From: Centroberyx gerrardi
Taxonomy: Eukaryota > Chordata > Actinopteri > Beryciformes > Berycidae
Length of the DNA: 64,000 bases
Assembly: GCF_048128805.1 (NCBI RefSeq)
Contig: NC_135997.1
Coordinates: 6,815,116-6,879,115, forward strand
Direction of reading: 5' to 3'
Part shown: positions 47,825 to 59,270 of the stretch, piece after piece
Layout: every line of letters starts with the position of its first letter
Position numbering within the stretch: position 1 is the stretch's first letter
Program-made: the position numbers and the translations under genes
Notes under the pieces: generated by a model
Seen by the model: the letters and a program-made list of their open reading frames with translations, nothing else
Told to the model about the DNA's origin: nothing
Database searches by the model: none

Positions 47825-49461
47825 TTCAGTGTATTTACGCTCCAACTGTAACTTGGCTGCATGGGTTTTTCAGTGAGTCTTGTGTATCCCCCTCAACAAA
47901 CAAAGCACTCAAATTTTGAGAAAACAAAATTGTTTACAGTTGCCTGAGGAAAGCAGGTTTGTTCACAAAAAGATTTGCAACATCTGAAATTATGCAAATT
48001 TCTTGTTAATTTTAATCACTCATTTAGATTGAATAGTGTGGCTGTCTTCTGTGTTGAAGTGCAGTGGATCTACATCATGACTTTTATGGCATTTGATGAC
48101 AGAATTGTGTGTGCTATATGCAAATCACAAGCATGTCAATCTCAGATGAAAGAAACATTTCAATCAGCGGATTTTAAATGGTGTACTGATTCGTAGGTCT
48201 ATTCATAGATAATCTATAGGCCAGGCAATTTATTTTATCTTATTCTACTACAGTGAAGTAGTATTGATGTTTTTCTTTGAAGGAGAATTGATGTTTTTCT
48301 TCAAAATAGCAATAGATTTGCTACAGTTATTCCATATTTTCCTGGCTGGGAAAGGCATGTTTTCTTAAATAAATCTGTGGCCTAAATACTCAAACATGCA
48401 CTAGTTGGTATTTAATCCCTGAATCGCAGCCTACATGTGCATTAGTACTAACTACGCATTTGCATACATAAATGAATGGAACAGGCAAAGAGTGGATTGT
48501 CAGTGAGAGTTCTAATCTGCCGTAACAAAAAGACAATTGTAAATAATAAAAACGTATTACTCAGAAAAATATAAAATACATACATAATTCATAAAGAGGC
48601 GTTTCCTTAATAGACTGTAAACCTACTGCGCTCTGATATATGGCAAATAACACTTAAGTTATTCCAATAATTCCCTCCATTTTAACGAAGAACAACTCTT
48701 CAGAAAAAAGTTGCATTCAACTGATATTTCAATTTAGAGGCAATCGAGTGGTTAACACAATATTTTTCTCCAATTCCATGATATTCAAGTAGATGAGGCA
48801 CTGGGCCTGCCAATACCTGACCCAAATATGTCTGGAGCCCATGTGGCCTCTAGCACCAAGCGGTTTCTGCAGCACCACTTTTCACATTTACATTTTGCCT
48901 TGTGACTTTTAAAAAACGCAATCCGATGTGTTGCTGATGCAGCTACTTCATAAAGCTTTTTACAAGCTGCAACAGACATCGAACATTGAAACTAGTAAGA
49001 GTATTGAAGTATTTATAAATGTCACATGAGGCATTTACGCTGCACTTATTTCTGCCTTCTAATAATTGTACCACATTATAAGTAAAACCACTTTGCATAT
49101 TGCATAACTTTCCTTATTATAGACTGTACAGTTTCTGCTGCTGTCAAATGAAAGCATTGTACCAACCTTAAGGTTACTGAGTGGTCGAGCTACATGTGTA
49201 ATAATTGCATTAGTAAGCTAGCCATACTGTGCCTCTCGTTGCTCTGTAAAAAACAGATGCGAGACCCTAATATCTCCTCTAGCTGCATTTCTCCGACATC
49301 GAAATGTGAAATGTGAAATCTTACAATGTCATTCTGGTCAAATAATATAATATAGAAAGTGCAAAGAAATATTTACATTTTCATAGTTTTGCAAAAAAAA
49401 CAAAAAAAAACAAACAATCTGTCTATGCTTTTTTTAAAAATTTTTTTAGATGAACTTTTAC

Positions 49462-49535
49462 TTTCAACTTTATTTGTCCCCGGAGGGCAATTGGAAGTTC
49501 TGCCCTGTATAACATTTCACCAGCACAGACATGCA
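49462..49535. repeat. Possible 3' end of a dispersed fish retroelement
   Basis: The text CTTTATTTGTCCCCGGAGGG then CAATTGGAAGTTCTGCCCTG resembles, from memory, a tail found many times in teleost genomes. Nothing upstream is recognisable as coding. Confidence 0.35.
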
Positions 49536-49831
49536 GCATTTTGAAGCGGGACTGGCACATTAATTAGACCCTAGTGGTGAAGAAATCATGAAAGGAGCGC
49601 GCTATTCATTTTAACTGATGATTCATGCCTCATACTCTGAATGGTAGATAAATGCACATACACAGTGGGCACAGTTGGAATACACACTCACTCAGTGAAA
49701 TTGTGTTTATCTTGGGTCTCCAGCTGGAAGTTGAGTGTGTGAGTGAGTGTGTATGTATGATTCCATGCTGCATGTGTGTGCCTGAGAAAAAAGTGCACGT
49801 CTCTCAATGCCATCAGCCTGTTTGTGAGAGT

Positions 49832-49969
49832 ATGGAAGCAAGCTTGACAGAGGTCGCCTGGGATGCCTTTACTTGCTTTACTGCACCTCAGCGGCGAGAG
49901 GTGCGGTCGTTGCCACGGGAACGCTGGCTGCAGGTTTTGCAGCACTGTGTCCGCACGGTGGACAAGTGA
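49832..49969 (+). other. GC-richer short ORF, unrecognised
   Basis: A 45-codon frame starting MEASLTEVAWDAFTCF and ending HCVRTVDK, inside a GC-richer island (about 49840-50035) directly before a (GA)n tract. It might be a first exon, a promoter-proximal region or a chance ORF. I know no homologue, and no strong donor site is visible inside it. Confidence 0.15.
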
Positions 49970-50054
49970 CAACGGCCGAGCCACTGGAGCGTCTGACAGA
50001 AACGAAATGTCAGCCGATCCCGAAGACATACCGTGCCTGAGGGAGGGAGGGAGG

Positions 50055-50060
<6 letters not shown>

Positions 50061-50108
<48 letters not shown>
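50061..50108. repeat. (GA)n microsatellite
   Basis: Perfect GA tract of 48 nt preceded by GGGAGGGAGG. It creates Arg-Glu and Ser-Leu repeat frames. Confidence 0.95.
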
Positions 50109-50111
<3 letters not shown>

Positions 50112-50324
50112 CCACAATACACAGACAGTTAATTATACCGATGGGAATTTATATCGAAGTTCAATATCTATCTATATATTGTGATATTAGCTATTTGCAC
50201 TTTGTAATGACATTTTTAAATTGTTGTTTACATTCTAGCAAGCCAGTGCCATTGCTAGAATTATTTGTGTCTCAGAAATAAACATAATTCTGCACAGTCA
50301 TACTTTGTTGTTATTGAACTTTTA

Positions 50325-50410
50325 TTTATTACATCGTATCGGGGTTGTATCGAACCCCAATATCGTATCGAATTGTATCGTGAGATAAGCATATAGTTCC
50401 ATCCCTAGTT
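50325..50410. mobile_element. Probable end of a degraded DNA transposon
   Basis: Repeated TATCG/CGATA words end in GTTCCATCCCTAG. The complement (CTAGGGATGGAAC) has the look of a fish hAT-like terminal sequence. The partner end is not identified. Confidence 0.35.
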
Positions 50411-51362
50411 AATTAACATTCTTTACTTTTGTTAGGCTTGACTTTAACTCATGCACTGTCGACTTTTCTATCATCACATTATAAATCACGGGCAGAGAAA
50501 AATGTGTTAGGACCTTGAGCCTTTAAGTTGAACAGTCACAGATGTGAATAATCCCAGGCATTCGTGCTCTATTGCCCTTGTTTCACCACAAACATTGTTT
50601 AGACAGCCTGAGCATTTCTTTCAGTTCAGCGCTTTAAGATGAGAAATCAACAAATGCAATTGGTGGGAAAGAATGTCTCTGTCTGTCTTGGGTCTTTTCT
50701 TTCTGTGTTGTTTTTTGCATCTCTTAAAATCAACAACAGCAGCAGAACTGGATAAGAAGGACTTCTCTTTATTTTTCACAGTCTGCAGACTCAGTAATGA
50801 AACCAGACTCTTTCTCTGCAACAATACATTGCTGAGAAGAAAGAGAATGAAACCAGCAGAAACTGATTTTTGTAATTGGTTTTCTTTTGTGTAGTGTAAA
50901 CCTGCTGAGAAAATGTTTAACTATATTTGATTCAGTATTAATACAGAAATATAATTGTGATGATAAATACAATTGTGCAAAAAACAAACAAAACACATAT
51001 CAGAAACCTTGAACAAATCAGTTTTGAATATAAAACAAGAGCTTTCTGAGACAGAAAGGTTGTGATAAAAGCAGTAACTACATGTGATCTTGACAGCAGT
51101 TGCATGCTTTTCCTCAGGAAATGAAGTCAAATTGACCAAGGTTTTTCTAGAGAACTGTCCAATTACTTTGGTATGGGAGTGAGTGTTGGCTGCTGTAGAA
51201 ACATATATACAGTTAGATGTCAGTGTCACCATACTGACGTCACTGAAAATACATAACATGAATTATTACACAGGATACTCCAGGAGACGGATCATTTACC
51301 CTTAAAAGTGACCTTTCTGAATGGAGTAGGATCCTGGAAATTCATTGGTGAGAAATTAACTG

Positions 51363-51393
<31 letters not shown>

Positions 51394-52569
51394 TAAAAAA
51401 TAGAAAAGTTGATTGTTGCACAAGATTCGTTGTTTCACAAGATACAGTAGCTGCCACAGATCCCCCTCCCACAGTGTAAAGATGATCACACCGGGTGAAA
51501 GGTGGATAAAGAACGCTTGTGGAAACTGATCATGATTAATTCTGTCTCGGCGTTGCTCTGCATTTTTAGCCGGGTCAGCTGTGTAAAGACGGCTTAATGC
51601 ATTAATTAGCAAATATTTCAATGTCAACATACTTGTCTTCACATAACACATGGATGGTATTAAAATGAGCTGTGTTTCTTAAAACATTAAGGAAAAAGTA
51701 GTTTCACATTTTTCCTCATTAATATGCAGATTTATGCAGCAAGGAAACTCCAAAATCTAATGAGACGATCTTCTCTATAGGGGGAACCTGTGATGTCAGT
51801 ATAAAGTTTCTATCATGTGTTGTCCTTGAATTATTGTGTTCACAAGAATGTGTCTACACACAATCAGACACACACACAACGGTTTCCACCTGGGCCTTGA
51901 CGACAGCATTCTGACAAGGGTTGGGTGGTGACATCTGAAGTTAATACTATATTATTGATTGATAATATTGATAATCTATATATATTGTAGATTCGTTCAG
52001 CTGCAGAAACACTCTGCTGCATCAATCAACCCATTCATCAACATTAGGGCTGTGACTCATATAATCTGCGTGAAGAGGACTGACTATACCTACAGTAAAA
52101 AATCAGTAAACTTCAAATACACTCTATGGGTCCTCGTGTTGTCTTGTAAGTGTAGAAACCAGAGTTGTGGACTCGAGTCACATGACTTGGACTCGAGTCA
52201 GACTCGAGTCACAAATTTGATGACTTTAGACTCGACTTGACAAAATCAAAAAAGACTTGCAACTCGACTTGGACTTTAACACCAATGACTCGTGACTTCA
52301 CTTGGACTTGAGCCTTTTGACTTGAAAAGACTTGATACCTTCCCCCAAACCCAAAGATTAAAAAGTATGTTATTTAAAAAGTGTGCCACGAATCAATTCA
52401 TTTCCCTTCATTTCCTGAATCAACTAACGTTAACGCTATTCATTCCCAGCAAGTCGACACTTCATTTCCCAGATCCACTTTGTTTGAACCAATCTGACAG
52501 CATCCAATCAAGTTGCAGGAGAGAACCATGAAGAAGTAACGCTACGTTACTGAGCGCCAGTTAGAAAAA

Positions 52570-52721
52570 ATGATACCAAAGATAATTTCGTTCGCGTACA
52601 AAAACTACGCGGTGGTCAACCAAAAACGAATTGCAGTATGCAAAACATGCGGGTCGAAAATTACAGACGGAGATGCAACAACTCCCAACCTTGTTCGACA
52701 TTTGAAGCTGCACAAAGAACG
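52570..52721 (+). pseudogene. BED-type zinc-finger exon of a hAT transposase
   Basis: An open frame MIPKIISFAYKNYAVVNQKR then IAVCKTCGSKITDGDATTPN and LVRHLKLHKER runs to the consensus donor gtaagt at 52722. It has CxxC followed by HxxxH, the BED finger of ZBED1-like hAT transposases, preceded by the usual aromatic residues. No following exon with RNase H-like catalytic residues exists before the right terminal repeat, so this is the stump of a transposase gene with an intact DNA-binding domain. Confidence 0.82.
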
Positions 52722-52786
52722 GTAAGTCGAGGCTAATATATTAACGTAATGAGCGAGCCAATGCTTAGCTAACGTTACAGCTATCA

Positions 52787-52803
52787 CCCCCCCCCCCCCC
52801 CCC
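52787..52803. repeat. Homopolymer of 17 C
   Basis: Inside the hAT element, in what was the intron after the BED exon. Length may be inexact. Confidence 0.9.
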
Positions 52804-55626
52804 GAAACGAGATGACAAATCGGCTTCTAAAAAAGCATTCATGATTTGTGTAAATTTAATATATTATTACTCTGTTGTTAAAATGGCATTACATTTGGTG
52901 AAGAGCGCATTATGACTTGTTTAGGACTCGAAACTCAAGGACTTGGGACTTGACTTGGGACTTGTCAGTCTTGACTTGGGACTTGACTCGGGACTTGTCT
53001 GTCTTGACTTGGGACTTGACTCGGGACTTGTCTGTCTTGACTTGGGACTTGAGTGCAAAGACTTGAGACTTACTTGTGACTTGCAAAACAATGACTTGGT
53101 CCCACCTCTGGTAGAAACATATTCACAACAGGAAAAAATCTAAAATATACCAATGAAAACGTCCTAGGACTATTCACTGGTGATAACTGGAGCACTCTTA
53201 ATATATGACAAAAATGAAAAAGTTACACTAAAGTTACTACCAAGTCTTTTGTTGAAGAGCACCCCTCCCACAGCTTAGCTTTTGAGCACGAAAGCTATAC
53301 AAGAAAAAGGAAATATGTGCACAGATGGTGTACTCAGCATTTCTTGAATCTGATAAAAAAAAAAAAAAAATTCAACTTTTGTGCAACTGCTGGATGAATG
53401 CAAAGTTTGGAGCATCTGGCTCCTGATCCTTCAACTCCCAGCAGGTACAGCAGAAGTATGAAATTGGTAAAACAGCCGAGGCATCGCTTTCAGTGTGGGA
53501 CGTCACTGAAGCATTACACCTCATCAGACACTCACCGTTTCATGGCCTGACACTTTTTGTTTCATGTCTCACTGCTAGTCTTCTCATTAAAGAGGAAGTG
53601 AGTGGGCAGGAGTCTGAGGTCTTTTGGGTAGTCAGTCAGTTATATAAGCTGTTCCTCCACCTGTCCCTTTCCCCCCCAAATACTGTTCTGCAGTGTCTGG
53701 CGAGGTCAAGTAAAAACCCACGCTTTCCTGAACAAAGTTGAGTTCAGGTGAATAGCTTCAGCGCTTGAGTGAAGAGAAGGCAGTGGCTAATGGCTTTAAC
53801 TGATGACTTTATAGGTCAACTATGAAGCTCTTGCAGACTGCTACAGTACATGGTTGCTTTTCGGCCTTTCTGCCTTTCAATGTCTCAATGAAATCCAGCA
53901 AGTTTAGAACGAGAAATTAATTTCTCAGAGTTCTCTATGAACTATTACCCTCAATCTAAAATCCTTCAGTTGAATTTCTGTCTTAATCTATCAGGGTCTA
54001 TAGTTTGGATATGAAATACAGTAGTATGATGTACAGATTACATGCTGAAACTGTAACTGAATGAAGAGTCCCAGAGGTTGGATTGCTGTTGGCTACAGAC
54101 AGCAGATGTCTGATGTTGACTCTGAACCAATGAAGGCACGCACACTAAAAAGTAAAACATTTCTACCAAAGTCAAATAGTGTTTTCTTTTAGGAATGCTG
54201 ATATTGTTTCAACGATGAGTAATTAAAAAACCCCAGACTCTTCCATTGTTGACATAACCTTGACAAGATGGTAAATATGATTTCCTTGTCTGTGATGGTC
54301 AAATAAACTATCCTTGGTTTTAATATTCAGTACCATCATTGTCCTGATTTGACTCTAAACAACTGACTCTACAGAATCAGTGAATTCCAACTTTGATGTA
54401 AAGGATGAGCCAGAAATTTGCCCAATAAGAGAGGAAACAAATCTTGATAAACTCAATACAACAAAAATATATAAGAAAAACATAAAACTTTGAAGACGAG
54501 TGTGACGTTTGGATAATGTATTCGTGCACAGCATACAAGAGACCTGAAGATTGTTCATTCTTATGCTCATGTAAAATGTTCTTCACAATAAAATATACAA
54601 GAAACCAGGTTCACTCAAATAGCTAAATCCTGGAGCTAGTTTTGAAAATGAACAGGTCAGGGGCCAGTTGTTAAAATTGTCTGCTTTTGTAGCCAAACAT
54701 TTGACACTGGCTGTTATCGGCCATCTTTTCTAGTTAAACAGCAAAACATGTTATATTGCTTCGAGGTGGAAAGGTGACAGCAATCAAAATTCTCATCTAC
54801 CCAGACTATTATGGCACCGATCAAAAGACTTTTCAAAAGACTACCAGGCTCACTCGATTTATTCCACCTGCAGATATCACACATCCAAAAAGAAATTAAG
54901 TTACATTATCTATCCTTACATCAAGAAAGTAGACTAAGAAAGCATATAGAAAATACATATCTTCATTGAAAATCTTGGGTAAGTATTAACACCCCTGCTT
55001 CCTCACCCTTCGTTCCTGTCTTTCTCCACTGTGAACTAATAAGGCAGAAATGTCACACAAAATAATCCTCGAGAATATGTCAAATTGTTTATTTATTTAA
55101 TTTTCTGCTCTTCCTTTTCTGTCTTCTTTCTTATCTTTTTCTTCTCCCCACAAAGTATAGGCTCTTAAAAATTGTTTAATTTGCATTTCTATTTATTCGA
55201 CTATATTTATGCTTTTTCTGTTAGGGAAAAAATGTCAAAGGAAAGATGCATTTGATTGAAATGTATCATACATGCTGTAAAATAAGTTCTTTGACAATAA
55301 AGTATATAAAAAAAGAATATTTTGTCATAGAAAAAAAATAGACATCAGTCATCCACTGCAGTGTTTCATGGCCATTACACAGACACACTGCATGAAATGT
55401 GTTCAAATGGTCTAATCTAACCACTCTTCTTCTATGCTTTCATCTGTGGCCTCAAATCTTCAGCTCGCACTCTTTCCAATGTCACCCAGATCACAGAGAC
55501 TCCATGACATCAGTGGGGTCCAGAGGTCACAGCTGCAATTCAATACACAGCATTTCCTGTGTCTAACTCTCCTTCTCCACACCCCCCACTCACTGCTATC
55601 TTTGACCCACTCCCCCACTGACCCCA

Positions 55627-55627
<1 letters not shown>

Positions 55628-55671
<44 letters not shown>
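55628..55671. repeat. (AC)n microsatellite
   Basis: Perfect AC tract of about 44 nt. Confidence 0.95.
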
Positions 55672-56542
55672 AGCACGCCCCATACATGGGAGTATTATAT
55701 TAGGCCCCATATAGAACAGTAAACAGAGGGGACAGTGGGACGTGGGACTTCCTCTGTTCTGAGGTCGACTTCCTCAGTACGCTCCTTTTCCACTATATGT
55801 GGTTACAGTACAATGGGAACAGGGGGGGAGCTGTTCTCAGGCCCTTCATCCCAAGCTTCAGCACCGTATGAAGTGGAGGTATCTTTACATTTGTTTTCCA
55901 GAAACATCTTAGAGCTACAGGATCATACAAGGTTAATTAGGGAACAACAGAGGAGCAGGCCAGGGAACAAAGAAGATGAATACGAAATGAGAAACGGGAT
56001 GAAGGGCTGCAGAATGACCTGCATTTGGAGTGGAAAGGATCATTTCAAATGACTTCACAACTTATTAAAGGTTCATACAACTTTGTTTGCCAGGCTCACT
56101 GCTGGAGAAGCTGTCTTTCAAACAATTGCAGTAAATGCCAGTCCTTTAAGCTTCAAAAAGGGCAAAAACATTGCATAAATGCACATTTTTGGGTGAACTA
56201 TCCCCTTAATTACAGAACCATAGAAGAGCAGGCCAGGGAACAAACAAGCTGAATAAGAAATGAGAAGCGGGGTGAAGGGCTGCAGAATGACTCGCATTTG
56301 GAGTGGAAAGGATCATTTAAAATGACCGACTTATTAACGGTTCTGTGATGTGTTTTAACTTGAAAAAGCATAACAAAACCATCCTCATATTCCAGCAACT
56401 GACTGACAGATAAGACAATCTTTTAACTCGGTACAAGCATAACCTTTACATCTTTGCTCCAAAAATAAGCAAAGAGCAGCCACAACTAAAGCAATGACCT
56501 TTATTATTCTGGCATCTCACTTGTGAAGAATTCGTCTCCTGA

Positions 56543-56567
56543 TGTGTGTGTGTGTGTGTGTGTGTGT
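56543..56567. repeat. (TG)n microsatellite
   Basis: Perfect TG tract of 25 nt. Confidence 0.93.
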
Positions 56568-56856
56568 CCATGCCTGCATACATGTATGTGTCAGTCTGCC
56601 TGTATATGCTTTCCGAATTCATGATTCTCTCCTCGAACAGGGACTCACCTCTGAAAGCCTGCCTCCTGCCTCTGTGAGATGCCGAGTCCTGTCAACTCCC
56701 TCAGCCTCTACACAACGAGGCCAGAGGAGAGGACAGGAGGGGCAGCATCAAGGGAGAGAGAGGGAAAGACAGAAATACAGTGTAAGACAAGACACTGCAA
56801 GAAGAGAGCGAGTTCGAAAGGGTGAAAGATGAGAGAGAACGAGGACATGTGAACGC

Positions 56857-58007
56857 TTTTTCCCACAGCGCAGCCGAGGGCATCACGAGGCAAATTCAGG
56901 TCAGTCAATCAGCCAGTCAGCCAGTCAGTCAGTCAGTCAGTCAGTCAGTCAGTCAGCCAGCCAGTCAGTCAGTCAGTCAGCCAGTCAGTCAGTCAGTCAG
57001 TCAGCCAGTCAGTCAGTCAGCCAGTCAGTCAGTCAGTCAGTCAGCCAGTCAGTCAGCCAGTCAGTCAGTCAGTCAGCCAGTCAGTCAGTCAGTCAGTCAG
57101 TCAGTCAGCCAGTCAGTCAGTCAGCCAGTCAGTCAGTCAGCCAGTCAGTCAGCCAGTCAGTCAGTCAGCCAGTCAGTCAGTCAGTCAGTCAGTCAGTCAG
57201 TCAGTCAGTCAGTCAGCCAGTCAGTCAGTCAGCCAGTCAGTCAGCCAGTCAGTCAGTCAGCCAGTCAGTCAGCCAGTCAGTCAGCCAGTCAGTCAGTCAG
57301 CCAGTCAGTCAGTCAGTCAGTCAGCCAGTCAGTCAGCCAGTCAGTCAGTCAGTCAGCCAGTCAGTCAGTCAGTCAGTCAGTCAGTCAGCCAGTCAGTCAG
57401 TCAGCCAGTCAGTCAGTCAGCCAGTCAGTCAGTCAGTCAGTCAGTCAGTCAGCCAGTCAGTCAGTCAGTCAGGTAACGCTTAGTGAGATGATGCGCTTTA
57501 TCAGATGGCCTCTAGAGGGCGTTTTTGACTGTGCGATGCAGTGTTTCCCATACAGAGGCACAAAATCAAAAGTTGGTCAGTGTTTATAAATGGATCTAAA
57601 TCGATCTCTAATGCGCCTGATGTCGCATCACATCATGTCTGTAATTTGGAGATGTACAGACAGCAGACCAGCAGCATTGAACTCAATCCACAGAGTCTCC
57701 CAGTGTGAAAACAAAAGTGAAACTTAACATTCTACAGTCAGTAACAGGGATTTGCAGACAGTGACTCGTCTTCGCTGCCATACAAACTTTAACAGGAGGT
57801 GGCGTCATCTTGTGGTATTTAAGTCATGTTAGTGAAATTAGGTAATTTAACCGTGTCGCAGTGCTTCAGTGCATAGAGTTGAAACGCGGCATTTCTAAAC
57901 ACTGACCAACTTTGATTTTGTGCCTCTGTATGGGAAACACTGCATCTCACAGTCAAAAATGCCCTCTAGAGGCCATCTGACGAAGCGCATCATCTCACTA
58001 AGTGTTA

Positions 58008-58047
<40 letters not shown>

Positions 58048-58092
58048 AGCTGAATTTGCCTTGTGATGCCCTCGGCTGCGCTGTGGGAAAAA
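56857..58092. mobile_element. 1.2-kb palindromic element with a tandem array in its arms
   Basis: The outer arms 56857-56898 and 58048-58092 are inverse complements (TTTTTCCCACAG, GCAGCCGAGGGCATCAC, GGCAAATTCAG). The inner arms 57473-57586 and 57896-58009, 114 nt each, are also inverse complements with few mismatches (GTAACGCTTAGTGAGATGAT; CCTCTAGAGGGC; CAGTGTTTCCCATACAGAGG). Between outer and inner arm lies a tetranucleotide array: about 575 nt of TCAG/CCAG on the left but only about 38 nt of CCTG (complement CAGG) on the right. The loop is about 310 nt. No protein-coding potential. Confidence 0.88.
56899..57472. repeat. (TCAG)n / (CCAG)n tetranucleotide array
   Basis: About 143 units of CAGT or CAGC type without other interruption. 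As 12 nt equal four codons, it keeps an open frame of Ser-Gln-Pro-Val/Ala/Ser repeats; that frame is an artefact. Confidence 0.96.
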
Positions 58093-58778
58093 CAGACAAA
58101 GATACTTGGCCCTAAGCTTTAAAAAAATCATTCTACAATAAAACTCTAATGAATTTCAATGGGGATTCTTTTGGCTGAAGAATTGTATGGGGAAATGGAG
58201 TAATAAGCAGCATGATTTCATCACATCTTTTCATCAGAAAGTTCTGTAATTGATAAGAAGTAACACATAACCTCACAAAAAAAAAACCTCACACAGTGCA
58301 GCTCATTAATTCTTCAAGTTGAAGCTGTGGGAATCTGGTGAGCATCCTGAGCAGCCTTCAGCCTGGGAACAGGGCACAGTGTCTACTTGACCTCCCTCCA
58401 TCCTCCTCTCCTTCTCTTGCTCCCTACTATCTTTCCTGTTTAAGTCACATACTGTACACTCACACACAGGCACACATACTGACTCCAGACTAGACATAAC
58501 TGCTAGCTTGCACACAGGACTTGAAATAAGGTTGACCCTATCTATACATTTAGTGATGGGGAAAAGTTGCACTGTCCATACTGTACATCCATGTGGTCCA
58601 ATGGCACATTTTAAGAACATAATATAACTATCCATGTTGTTATATATAACAACAAATTAGCCTGTAAAATGTCTAGTCAAAAATCCATATAGCCCTGAAG
58701 ACAGCGGAGAAAGCCTCTTCCATCTGAATCCAACACAGCTAGAAATTCTGTATTGCTATATATATATATGTATATATA

Positions 58779-59270
58779 CAAAATAATATGATGAAACGTC
58801 TCTCCTCATTCAGTCTGTGCTGAATTATCTTTGCATATACACTACCAGTCAAAAGTTTGGACACAACACATTTTTCTTTATTTTTACTATTTTCCACATT
58901 TTAGAATAATAGTAAAGACATCAAAACTATGAAATAACACAAATAGAATTATGCAGTGACCAAAAAACTGTTAAATAAATCAAAACTATCGTATATTTTA
59001 TATTCTTTAAAGTAGCCGCCCTTCTCCTTGATGGAAAGGCAAAGGCTTTGGAAAGAAATTCACACATAGACATCAACTTCACTATTTATATTTGTCTAAG
59101 AAACAAATTTCTAGCATTTAAGCATAAGCCTTTAGATCAAAATGGCTTTAAGATAATGAAAAACATAGTTCATTCAATCAGGTGTGTCCAAACTTTTGAC
59201 TGGTAGTGTATATGCAAAGATAATTCAGCACAGACGGAATGGAGGAGAGACGTTTCATCATATTATTTTG
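58779..59270. mobile_element. Palindromic element that carries a mariner-like MITE at its centre
   Basis: Outer arms 58779-58839 and 59209-59270 are inverse complements with about three differences (CAAAATAATATGATGAAACG, GTCTGTGCTGAATTATC). The inner element 58840-59208 starts CACTACCAGTCAAAAGTTTG and ends with the inverse complement, with TA on both sides, as for Tc1/mariner elements. The inner element thus sits at the symmetry axis of the outer palindrome. Confidence 0.85.

Larger units (their letters stand above)
52160..53110 (+). mobile_element. hAT transposon derivative retaining a BED zinc-finger exon
   Basis: The perfect 8-bp direct repeat GTAGAAAC flanks the element (52152-52159 and 53111-53118). 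Terminal inverted repeats: CAGAGTTGTGGACTCGAGTC on the left, and CAGAGGTGGGACCAAGTCAT as complement of the right. Subterminal regions are packed with GACTTG/GACTCG words (AAGTC on the other strand at the left end), the usual arrangement of transposase-binding repeats. At 951 nt it lacks the catalytic domain, so it is non-autonomous. The exact target duplication suggests a fairly young insertion. Confidence 0.92.

Noticed and set aside
52570-52721. A host ZBED gene exon
   Set aside because: It lies inside a 951-nt unit bounded by hAT terminal repeats and an exact 8-bp duplication, so it is a transposase remnant unless transcripts show otherwise.
56822-57589. A 255-codon ORF of Ser-Gln-Pro-Val-type repeats
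   Set aside because: It is the read-through of the TCAG/CCAG tetranucleotide array. A 4-nt unit without stops stays open in all frames, and there is no promoter or splice context.
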